Assembly: GCA_022769845.1 (NCBI GenBank)
Contig: JALEIO010000202.1
Coordinates: 1 to 16,999 of the forward strand
Length of the DNA stretch: 16,999 nucleotides
Origin: Oscillospiraceae bacterium
GTDB lineage: Bacteria > Bacillota > Clostridia > UMGS1810
Direction: 5' to 3'
The notes under the pieces are model-generated. The model saw nothing but the letters and a program-made list of their open reading frames with translations. It was not told the origin of the DNA and did not search any database. This document shows, piece by piece, positions 1 through 5,964 of this stretch (position 1 is the stretch's first letter; each line of letters begins with the position of its first letter). The translations under genes and the position numbers were made by a program.

Positions 1-129
1 GATTTTTTCCATTCCGGGCAAATATTCCATATGATTTGTGCGGTATGACGGGTCTGTTTCATCGCGGTGCTTTTTTTCCAGTGCTTCGGCTGATAAATGT
101 GATGAGTCGACAAAAAATTGATTTTCCAT
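1..129 (-). CDS. thiH: ThiH N-terminal part (2-iminoacetate synthase), cut by window edge
   Basis: The first 43 codons of a minus-strand gene are present; the rest lies beyond position 1. It starts with ATG at 129-127, preceded by a strong GGGGG ribosome binding site (141-137) that sits right after the thiG stop. The visible part contains the stretch NHMEYLPGMEKI, which resembles the N-terminal leader of clostridial ThiH proteins, and the position directly after thiS-thiF-thiG is the usual place for thiH. ThiH is a radical SAM tyrosine lyase that makes dehydroglycine (2-iminoacetate) for thiazole assembly. The radical-SAM cysteines are outside the window, so the call rests on the N-terminal flavour and on context. 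Another small thi-operon gene cannot be excluded. Confidence 0.72.
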   Translation of the reverse strand, partial: MENQFFVDSSHLSAEALEKKHRDETDPSYRTNHMEYLPGMEKI

Positions 130-141
130 TTTAATGCCCCC

Positions 142-912
142 TTAATCACGCAGAAATCCTGTGAGCGGGTCGGATGCGGAGGCTCCTCGGGCAAGCACTC
201 TGCCAAGTCCTGAAAGATAGGCTTTTCTGCCTGCTTCAATCGCCAGACGGAACGCAGACGCCATCATAGAAAGGTTGCCCGCTGTTGCAAGCGCAGTATT
301 TGCCATAATAGCCGCCGCACCCATTTCCATAGCTTCACAAGCCTGCGAGGGTTTGCCGATGCCTGCGTCAACAATAATCGGCAAATCTATTTCGTCAATG
401 AGTATCTGAATAAAGTCCTTTGAAGAAAGCCCTTTGTTTGAGCCTATCGGCGCAGCAAGGGGCATTATGGTTGCCGCACCTGCCGCCGCAAGGTCGCGTG
501 CCGCGTTTAAGTCGGGATACATATAGGGCATAACAATAAATCCTTCATTTGCAAGAATTTGTGTAGCCTTAATTGTTTCCTGATTATCGGGAAGAAGATA
601 TTTTGAATCGCGCATAATTTCAATTTTTACAAAATTGCCGCAGCCAAGCTCGCGGGCGAGATGTGCAATTCTTACCGCTTCCTCTGCATTTCTTGCTCCG
701 CTTGTATTGGGAAGAAGAGTAACGCCTTCGGGGATATAATCCAGAATACTTTCCTTTTCCTTTGTATTCGCACGGCGAACCGCCAGAGTTATAATTTCCG
801 CACCGGCATCTTTAACTGCCGCTTCGATAAGGTTAAGAGAGTATTTGCCCGAACCGAGAATAAAGCGGGAATTAAATTCATGACCGCCGATAATAAGTTT
901 GTCATTGTTCAT
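142..912 (-). CDS. thiG: Thiazole synthase ThiG
   Basis: This is a 256-residue protein, full length for the family. ThiG forms the thiazole phosphate ring from 1-deoxyxylulose 5-phosphate, dehydroglycine and the thiocarboxylate on ThiS. The motif NFVKIEIM places a lysine at residue 96, the position of the Schiff-base lysine in characterised ThiG. Other family stretches are visible: FILGSGKY near the N-terminus, the phosphate-binding region MPLAAPIGSNKG, and the strand-loop IIVDAGIGKPSQ near 180-192. The C-terminus GASASDPLTGFL is typical. Translation starts at ATG 912 with an AAGGA site about 7 bases upstream. The gene lies 18 bp after thiF and 12 bp before thiH, in one operon under the upstream TPP riboswitch. 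Confidence 0.97.
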   Translation of the reverse strand: MNNDKLIIGGHEFNSRFILGSGKYSLNLIEAAVKDAGAEIITLAVRRANTKEKESILDYIPEGVTLLPNTSGARNAEEAVRIAHLARELGCGNFVKIEIMRDSKYLLPDNQETIKATQILANEGFIVMPYMYPDLNAARDLAAAGAATIMPLAAPIGSNKGLSSKDFIQILIDEIDLPIIVDAGIGKPSQACEAMEMGAAAIMANTALATAGNLSMMASAFRLAIEAGRKAYLSGLGRVLARGASASDPLTGFLRD

Positions 913-930
913 TTGATGTTCCTTCTTTCT

Positions 931-1566
931 TTATGCTTCAAATTCATTTGCCAAAATACGCAGAACGGTATGCGCCTGATGTGCGGCGCAAAGCATTACC
1001 CGTGACGATAAAAGAGCGGTGCTTTCTGACACATCGCTTACCTCATCTCCGCACAGATAAAATCTTTTTGAAAGCTTTCTTGTATGTATGCTGTTGGCGC
1101 TTGCTATGCCTGCCATACCGGAGGCTGAAACAATATACTTATCCGGCATAAATTCCAAAACAAAATTTACCAGCATAGCCTTGTATTCCGGTTTATCAAA
1201 AGCTTCGCAAATTATATCGGCGGATTTGAGCAATTTATTTGCATTGCTTTCGTCTATTTTTACAGTATGCGTTTCAACCTCGGTATAGGGTGAAATTTCT
1301 TTAATGTTTTCTGATAAAGCCTCGGTTTTATACATACCGATTTGTCCTGCCTTGTATTGCTGACGGTGCAGATTTGTTATATCCACACGGTCAAAGTCGA
1401 TGAGTATAAGCTTGCCGACGCCTGCTCGGGCAAGCGCAGTGACAATATTGGAACCAAGGCCGCCAAGACCGCACACCGCAACAGTGGCAGAGAGAAATTT
1501 ATTTTGCAGTTCGGCGCCATGCCTGTTGATTAAGGCTTTTATCCATTCTTCTTTTTCGGGTATCAT
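931..1566 (-). CDS. thiF: ThiF-type sulfur carrier protein adenylyltransferase, short form
   Basis: This E1-like enzyme uses ATP to adenylate the C-terminal glycine of ThiS before sulfur loading. I chose the ATG at 1566 (211 residues) because a GGGAGG site inside the last codons of thiS lies 8 bases upstream; an upstream TTG at 1584 would overlap thiS. From the chosen start, the nucleotide-binding loop GLGGLGSN lies near residues 33-40, followed by the acidic strand LIDFDRVDITNLHRQQY carrying the Asn and Arg that contact ATP. The protein is shorter than the E. coli/MoeB class and shows no CxxC zinc pair, as in the short clostridial ThiF group. That group may need ThiI or a cysteine desulfurase to deliver the sulfur, which is inference. 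Confidence 0.93.
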   Translation of the reverse strand: MIPEKEEWIKALINRHGAELQNKFLSATVAVCGLGGLGSNIVTALARAGVGKLILIDFDRVDITNLHRQQYKAGQIGMYKTEALSENIKEISPYTEVETHTVKIDESNANKLLKSADIICEAFDKPEYKAMLVNFVLEFMPDKYIVSASGMAGIASANSIHTRKLSKRFYLCGDEVSDVSESTALLSSRVMLCAAHQAHTVLRILANEFEA

Positions 1567-1567
1567 A

Positions 1568-1762
1568 TCAGCCGCCTCCCACAAAGCTTACAACTTCAAC
1601 GCTGTCACCGTTTTTGAGTATTGTTTCTTCGTATTGCGTTTTAGGAACAATATTGCCGTTTAGTTCAACTGCCACGCGTTTTGTATCATAGCCTGCAAAA
1701 ACAAGATAATGCGCTACCGTTTTCCCGTCAATATCTAAATTTTCTCCGTTAATTTTTACCAT
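1568..1762 (-). CDS. thiS: Sulfur carrier protein ThiS
   Basis: This is a 64-residue ubiquitin-like carrier, normal length for ThiS. It ends in VSFVGGG, giving the C-terminal Gly-Gly that ThiF adenylates and that becomes a thiocarboxylate to supply sulfur to ThiG. The N-terminal strand MVKINGE and the segment VAVELNGNIVPK match the beta-grasp fold of the family. It starts with ATG at 1762, with a GGAGGT site (1776-1771) 8 bases upstream. It is the first gene after the riboswitch and terminator, so the whole operon depends on read-through there. Its stop is separated from the thiF ATG by a single base, which suggests translational coupling. Confidence 0.96.
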   Translation of the reverse strand: MVKINGENLDIDGKTVAHYLVFAGYDTKRVAVELNGNIVPKTQYEETILKNGDSVEVVSFVGGG

Positions 1763-1788
1763 TTGCTTTCACCTCCGAAATTTTGCAC

Positions 1789-1818
1789 AAAAAAAGAAGC
1801 TGCCGATTTGGCAACTTC
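1789..1818 (-). terminator. Intrinsic terminator of the TPP riboswitch
   Basis: On the minus strand a 9-bp stem (GAAGTTGCC with GGCAGCTTC, one G-U pair) closes a 5-base loop and is followed at once by seven U. It lies between the TPP aptamer and thiS, the expected place for the expression platform of a transcription-terminating riboswitch. Confidence 0.9.
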
Positions 1819-1844
1819 CGTTTTTTATTTGTTCCTCCCGACAA

Positions 1845-1940
1845 CTGTGTATCAGGCGTCCCTACGTTGGCATTATCCAAATCAGGTTCTCGGTCGAAGG
1901 TTATACCTTCCTCTCAGCCTGTAACACAAGCTCCCGTTCA
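1845..1940 (-). promoter_or_regulatory. TPP riboswitch (THI element)
   Basis: Read on the minus strand, the conserved aptamer blocks occur in order: CGGGAGC, GGCTGAGAGG, a GAAGGTATAACCTTC side hairpin, GAACCTGATTTGGATAATGC, and CCAACGTAGGGA. These are the diagnostic TPP-binding core segments. P3 can form from GCUUGU and ACAGGC. The aptamer precedes the intrinsic terminator and thiS, so binding of thiamine pyrophosphate should favour termination and switch off thiSFGH. The exact P1 boundaries are approximate, because the outer helix is weak in this copy. Confidence 0.97.
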
Positions 1941-1960
1941 GTATTCTTTTTTTATAACAT

Positions 1961-2067
1961 ATGAAATTGCGCGCGAGAAGTGCGCAATCAGCTTGTTTCA
2001 AAAAAGCGAACCATTCTGCCCCCCAAGATTGGGGGTTAGGGGGCTGAGGTGTTAAAAACGCTTTTTT
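1961..2067 (-). repeat. Palindrome-rich leader insert between thi promoter and riboswitch
   Basis: This leader segment carries three nested inverted repeats. ATTGCGC (1966-1972) pairs with GCGCAAT (1982-1988). CCCCCAA (2020-2026) pairs with TTGGGGG (2029-2035), with a further GGGGG at 2039-2043. AAAAAAGCG (2000-2008) pairs with CGCTTTTTT (2059-2067) and flanks the C/G palindrome. TPP riboswitch function does not need any of this. The structure resembles a small dispersed repeat or MITE-type insertion, but I cannot test copy number. An alternative is a second RNA control element ahead of the riboswitch. Confidence 0.5.
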
Positions 2068-2069
2068 AT

Positions 2070-2098
2070 ATTATATCACAATTAAATCAGGTTTGCAA
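2070..2098 (-). promoter_or_regulatory. Sigma-A promoter of the thi operon
   Basis: On the minus strand the -35 box TTGCAA (2098-2093) and -10 box TATAAT (2075-2070) are separated by exactly 17 bp. The predicted start near 2063 gives a leader of about 300 bases containing the palindromic insert, the TPP riboswitch and its terminator before thiS. Confidence 0.8.
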
Positions 2099-2113
2099 TA
2101 GGAAACATTATTT

Positions 2114-2276
2114 TTATCGCTTTTTTTCAAGCAGTATCGTATCGTCTGCCCAAAACTCTTTTGAAAAACCTTTTTCGTCCGTAATTTTTGTTATTATTCC
2201 ATCGGCAGATGTGTGATTTTTATAGTCGATTGCTATATTTTCTATTTTTATATTTTCAAAGCTTTTTAATTCATAT
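2114..2276 (-). pseudogene. Start-less coding remnant downstream of the AraC-type gene
   Basis: On the minus strand an open frame of about 53 codons runs from inside the 3' end of the AraC-type gene to a TAA at 2116-2114, in a different frame. It has protein-like composition, for example SFENIKIENIAIDYKN and GFSKEFWADDTILLEKKR at the end. No ATG, GTG or TTG start with an RBS is visible in this frame. The FENIKIEN pattern loosely resembles rungs of beta-helix glycosidases, but this is a guess. It may be the C-terminal scrap of a gene lost when the adjacent cassette was rearranged, or chance. Confidence 0.3.
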
Positions 2277-3063
2277 TCTGATATTCTGTAGGTGTAATTC
2301 CAAAAGTTTTTTTGAAAACCTTGCTGAAATAGTACACATTTTTATATCCTATCATTTCTGAAATGCTGGTTACAGAATAACGTCTTGTTATAAGCAGCTC
2401 GCAGGCGTAATTCATTCTTAAACTTGTGACATATTCCGATGGAGTCATATTGAATTTTTTTAGGAACAGCCTTTTAAAATATGAATAGCTTATATTGCAG
2501 ATTTCTGAACAATACGTGTACGATAACTTTTCGTCAAAACAATTTTTGTGTATGTAATCAATACCTTTCTCTATTTTTTGAAAAAGATTATTCGGCAAAT
2601 ATACTCTGTCGTTTTTCTTAATTTGATATTCGATTTGATATAGAATTTTATAGAATATTGACATACATTTCAAATAATAACCGTCATTTTTTGTAATCCA
2701 CACCTGATATAATTTTTGAAAAAGGCTTTTTAACTTTGAATCGGATGAGGTGTCAATAATAAGCGGTTCGTTCGGAAGATGAAAATTTGTGTCAAAAAAT
2801 ATATTTATAGTTTCTCCGTCAGTAATTTTTTCTACATAGTATTTTGCACCTTTAATCCCCTTGGGGAGAAACTCGACAACACCGGGAAAATTATATAGTT
2901 TTTTGCCGTTAAATACAGAAACATTCTCGCCGCTCAAACGGTATGCAATCTCATAATATGCTAAATTTCCCGGATAATACATTCTGTTTGGAACAGGTTT
3001 ATCCGAAATGCAATAAATAGCAGACTGTATTTCCGTAACAAGAAATTTTTCTTGGTCAAACAT
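2266..3063 (-). CDS. AraC-family transcriptional regulator
   Basis: This is a 265-residue regulator. The N-terminal half (about 1-160) looks like the cupin-type ligand-binding domain of the family. The C-terminal 100 residues hold two helix-turn-helix units: the first around 183-204 (ISYSYFKRLFLKKF), the second around 231-252 (VTSISEMIGYKNVYYFSKVF), followed by the family signature FGITPTEYQ at 254-262. The ATG at 3063 has a GAGGTG site 7 bases upstream and a near-consensus promoter. It is divergent from the GH3 glycosidase gene, so it probably senses a sugar or glycoside and activates that gene. The ligand cannot be told from sequence. Base use is more AT-rich than in the flanking biosynthetic operons. 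Confidence 0.9.
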   Translation of the reverse strand: MFDQEKFLVTEIQSAIYCISDKPVPNRMYYPGNLAYYEIAYRLSGENVSVFNGKKLYNFPGVVEFLPKGIKGAKYYVEKITDGETINIFFDTNFHLPNEPLIIDTSSDSKLKSLFQKLYQVWITKNDGYYLKCMSIFYKILYQIEYQIKKNDRVYLPNNLFQKIEKGIDYIHKNCFDEKLSYTYCSEICNISYSYFKRLFLKKFNMTPSEYVTSLRMNYACELLITRRYSVTSISEMIGYKNVYYFSKVFKKTFGITPTEYQNMN

Positions 3064-3080
3064 ATAATCACCTCAGCTGA

Positions 3081-3109
3081 ATTATATATTTATTTTTACA
3101 AAAAGTCAA
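3081..3109 (-). promoter_or_regulatory. Promoter of the AraC-family gene
   Basis: On the minus strand, -35 TTGACT (3109-3104) and -10 TATAAT (3086-3081) are 17 bp apart, close to sigma-A consensus, and lie about 20 bp before the start codon. Such a strong promoter suggests steady expression of the regulator unless it represses itself. Confidence 0.8.
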
Positions 3110-3133
3110 TTATTTTGTGACATAAAGTATAAA

Positions 3134-3150
3134 ATGCACATATAGTGCAT
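3134..3150. promoter_or_regulatory. 17-bp palindrome, candidate operator in the divergent promoter region
   Basis: ATGCAC-ATATA-GTGCAT is a perfect 6-bp inverted repeat around a 5-bp centre. Its last base is the first base of the -35 box of the rightward promoter, and it lies about 25 bp upstream of the leftward -35. This is a plausible position for an activator or repressor site. AraC-type proteins more often bind direct repeats, so another dimeric regulator is possible. Confidence 0.45.
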
Positions 3151-3178
3151 TTACAATTTTTTTAATAAACTTTACAAT
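3150..3178 (+). promoter_or_regulatory. Promoter for the GH3 glycosidase transcript
   Basis: -35 TTTACA (3150-3155) and -10 TACAAT (3173-3178) are separated by 17 bp. This predicts a start near 3185 and a leader of about 65 bases before the RBS at 3236-3242. Its edge overlaps the 17-bp palindrome. A second TATAAT at 3225-3230 is too close to the RBS to serve well. Confidence 0.6.
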
Positions 3179-3250
3179 GTTTATATGCAATACACAAAAA
3201 GCACCCGGAAATATATTAATCTATTATAATATTTTAAAGGAGATGCTAAA

Positions 3251-3537
3251 ATGAAAAAATGCGAATTGTTGCGGTTATGTTGATTGTATGTTTAGTAAGC
3301 CGTATGTTTTCTTTCATTGGGTTTGCAAAAATATACGAGGAAAAAATGGTGATTTTCGATGATGATTTTGCTGATGGAACAAGCGTTACTTATTCAGTAA
3401 ATTCAAGCAATGCCGTAACTTCCGAACTTGTTACCGATGAAAAGTACAGCGGGAGTTTTCTTATGAGTAAAGGAATTAGAATTAATTACAATAACTGTGA
3501 CTTTTCGTCTGAATTCATAAAATTTGAAAAAATCTGA
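3251..3537 (+). pseudogene. Short signal-peptide protein gene with an A-tract frameshift and truncated end
   Basis: An AAAGGAGA site (3236-3243) is ideally placed for the ATG at 3251, but that frame stops after ten codons. The next frame opens at ATG 3259, 16 bases from the RBS, and encodes 92 residues with a hydrophobic leader (RIVAVMLIVCLVSRMFSFIGFA) and then a soluble segment such as VIFDDDFADGTSVTYSV. Adding one A to the A6 run at 3254-3259 would join the good start to this frame as a lysine-started signal peptide. The body is too short for a normal secreted carbohydrate-binding or glycosidase protein and ends 17 bases before the GH3 gene. It is probably a decayed N-terminus of an extracellular sugar-active protein. 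Slippage on the A-run is an alternative. Confidence 0.5.
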
Positions 3538-3554
3538 AGGAGTGAATATTAAAA

Positions 3555-5810
3555 ATGGGCAAGGAAAAGATATTTGCATCAGAACTTTTAAAAAAAATGA
3601 CGCTTAAAGAAAAAGTTGCTCAACTTTCTCAAACGGTTTCGGGTTATAATTGTTATGAAAGAGACGGAGAAAATTTTAATTTTAATAATTCGTTTAAAAA
3701 TTTTATAAACGAATACGGAGCAATGGGAGCAATCAGCAATATTTTGCGTTCCTGCCCGTGGACTAAAAAAGGCTGGGGAATAGGCATAGAACCTCATCAG
3801 AGAGTTAAGGTTGCCAATATGCTGCAAAAATATGTTTTGGAAAATTCACATATTCAAATTCCTGTTCTTATTGAAGTTGAGGCAAATCATGGAGTTCAGG
3901 CTTTGGGAAGTGAAATGTTTCCGACTAATATTGGTATGGGGTGTATGTTTAATCCTGAACTATATAAAAAAGTTATGAAGTCCGTCGGCAAGGAAATAAG
4001 ACTTTCTGCAAATCATATTGCATTTGTCACAATGTTTGATATTGCAAGAGACCCAAGATGGGGTAGATGTGAAGAATTCTTTTCTGAAGATCCGTATCTT
4101 GTATCGCAATATGCCAAAAGTGCTGTGGAAGGCATAAAAGAGGAAAACGTTCTTGTATGCTGTAAGCATTACTGTGCAACAGGTGATTGCTTTGGAGGTA
4201 TTAATACTGCCGAGGTTAATGTCGGAAATCGCGAACTACATGAAATACATCTTGCCGCAGTGGAAAAGGCTGTAAAAGCCGGCGCAGATGTAATTATGGC
4301 TGCGTACAATGCTGTTGATGGCATACCGTGTCATGCAAATAAGCATCTTATCCGAAATATTTTAAGAGATGAAATCGGATTTTCAGGTATTGTACTTTCT
4401 GATGGGTTCGGTGTGCGCAGAATGTTTGAATATATGGGATATGATGACTTGAAGGGAAGTTGTACTGCACTTGAGGCAGGTATTGACTTAAGCCTTGCAG
4501 ATAATGGTGCTTATTTGAATCTTATAAAGGCATGCGAAAGCGGATATATAAAAGAAGAGCTTATTGATGAAGCGGTAATGAGAATTTTAATCAAAAAATT
4601 TGAACTTGGACTTTTTGATAATCCGTATCTTGAAGAAAACAATGAATTGGTAGCTTATCTTGACAACGGAATTCAAAAAAAGCTCTCTTACGAATCCGCG
4701 TCGGAATCTGTTGTAATGCTTAAAAATAATGATATTCTTCCTTTATCAAAAGACAAGAAAGTTGCACTTATAGGAGCTCATGCCGATAATTTATATTACC
4801 AGCTTGGTGATTATACCTCTATTAGAAAAGACGGCGAGGGAAAAACAATTAAGGAAATTTTTGAAAACACCTTTTCCTCGGTTGAATTTACAAACGGATG
4901 GAGTTTTGAAGGAAATAATGATGATTTTGAAAATGCAATAAGCATTGCCAAAAAAAGTGATGTTATTTTTGTTACGCTTGGCGGTAGCAGCGCAAGAGCG
5001 TTAATTGATACACAGTATGATACAAAAACCGGTGCCGCAGTGTCTACAAAGGGATTTCTTGACTGCGGTGAGGGAAGAGATGTTGCAAAAATCCTGCTCC
5101 CCGGAAATCAGGTTGAACTTATGGAAAGGCTTAGCAAATTGAATAAACCGATTATTGCACTTCTTATTCAGGGGCGTCCTTATGAAATAACAAGAGTGTG
5201 TGAAATTTCTGATGCTGTTTTGACGGCATGGTATCCGGGTCAGCAGGGAGCTGAAGCAATTTGCGATATAATAACAGGAAAGACAAATCCATCGGGTAAG
5301 CTTTCTGTTTCAATTCCATATTCGCACGCTTGTCTTCCCGCATATTATAACAAAATAGGTGAGGACGGCATTAATGATGATGAATTTTGCTCAAATACAT
5401 ATGCAGATTATAAAAGAAGGACACTTTATCCTTTCGGATATGGACTTTCATATTCAAAATTCATTTATGAAAAAATGAATGTGAAAAAAATCAGGAAAAA
5501 TGAATTTTTGGTTGATGTTACTGTTAAAAACAATTCATCGATTCCCGGAAAGGAGACCATACAGATTTACATTCACGGAAGAGGTAATTCAGTAAGAAGA
5601 CGGTGCAGAGAATTAAAGGCTTTTAGAAAAGTGTTTTTTAATTCTTACGAGGAAAAAACGGTTACGTTTAATCTTGGATATGATGAGTTAAAGATTTATT
5701 CTGCAAATAATAAGTATGAGGTGGAAGAGGCGGAAGTGGAAATACTTTCGGGTTCTGTACCTGATTTTAACCTTAAAGCAGTTGTTAAAACTGAAAAATC
5801 AAACGAATAA
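3555..5810 (+). CDS. Glycoside hydrolase family 3 beta-glycosidase (beta-glucosidase or beta-xylosidase type)
   Basis: This is a 751-residue protein, normal length for GH3. The N-terminal TIM-barrel domain (about 10-350) carries the substrate-binding ARDPRWGRCEEFFSEDP (164-180), the KH pair at 204-205 and the nucleophile Asp at 283 in IVLSDGFGV. The C-terminal alpha/beta sandwich (about 385-600) has GEGRDVAKILLPGNQ near 505-519, where Glu506 is a candidate acid/base. A fibronectin-III-like domain follows TLYPFGYGLSYSKF (623-636) to the end. There is no signal peptide, so it probably acts in the cytoplasm on imported oligosaccharides or glycosides. The residue after the nucleophile is Gly rather than the common Trp/Tyr, so substrate cannot be assigned. 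An AAGGAG site precedes the ATG by 12 bases. Divergence from an AraC regulator suggests sugar induction. Confidence 0.93.
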   Translation: MGKEKIFASELLKKMTLKEKVAQLSQTVSGYNCYERDGENFNFNNSFKNFINEYGAMGAISNILRSCPWTKKGWGIGIEPHQRVKVANMLQKYVLENSHIQIPVLIEVEANHGVQALGSEMFPTNIGMGCMFNPELYKKVMKSVGKEIRLSANHIAFVTMFDIARDPRWGRCEEFFSEDPYLVSQYAKSAVEGIKEENVLVCCKHYCATGDCFGGINTAEVNVGNRELHEIHLAAVEKAVKAGADVIMAAYNAVDGIPCHANKHLIRNILRDEIGFSGIVLSDGFGVRRMFEYMGYDDLKGSCTALEAGIDLSLADNGAYLNLIKACESGYIKEELIDEAVMRILIKKFELGLFDNPYLEENNELVAYLDNGIQKKLSYESASESVVMLKNNDILPLSKDKKVALIGAHADNLYYQLGDYTSIRKDGEGKTIKEIFENTFSSVEFTNGWSFEGNNDDFENAISIAKKSDVIFVTLGGSSARALIDTQYDTKTGAAVSTKGFLDCGEGRDVAKILLPGNQVELMERLSKLNKPIIALLIQGRPYEITRVCEISDAVLTAWYPGQQGAEAICDIITGKTNPSGKLSVSIPYSHACLPAYYNKIGEDGINDDEFCSNTYADYKRRTLYPFGYGLSYSKFIYEKMNVKKIRKNEFLVDVTVKNNSSIPGKETIQIYIHGRGNSVRRRCRELKAFRKVFFNSYEEKTVTFNLGYDELKIYSANNKYEVEEAEVEILSGSVPDFNLKAVVKTEKSNE

Positions 5811-5837
5811 TTTGTAATCAAAGAGCACAATTATGTG

Positions 5838-5938
5838 GCGAGAGTGTTAAAAAAAGTCTGTGAAAAAATACCCCTACAATATTATTTATATTCTATCATA
5901 GAAGGATTCAATTTTACAGACTTTTTTCACACGCTCCC
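5838..5938. repeat. About 100-bp inverted-repeat element (MITE-like or bidirectional terminator)
   Basis: Two long imperfect arms face each other. The left arm reads GTGTTAAAAAAAGTCTGTGA from 5844. The right arm, read on the opposite strand from 5932, is GTGTGAAAAAAGTCTGTAAA. The outer ends (GGCGAGAG and GGGAGC) are also similar. The loop is AT-rich and about 50 bases long. It sits between the converging GH3 and SulP genes, and each strand gives a stem followed by a T-run, so it can end transcription both ways. The long arms and overall size also fit a miniature inverted-repeat transposable element, perhaps of IS256 type. No clear target-site duplication is seen. Confidence 0.6.
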
Positions 5939-5964
5939 GAAGTTTCACTTTTACATTAAACGAT

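Noticed and set aside
661..1005. Plus-strand cysteine-rich 114-codon frame antisense to thiG
   Set aside because: It is a shadow of thiG and thiF codon use, with no RBS or family motif.
1567..1584. TTG start giving a six-residue longer ThiF
   Set aside because: It would overlap thiS by 17 bases, whereas the ATG at 1566 has an ideal GGGAGG site 8 bases upstream.
3225..3230. TATAAT as -10 box for the GH3 transcript
   Set aside because: A start near 3237 would fall inside the RBS, and no -35 lies 17 bp upstream; the TTTACA/TACAAT pair further upstream fits better.
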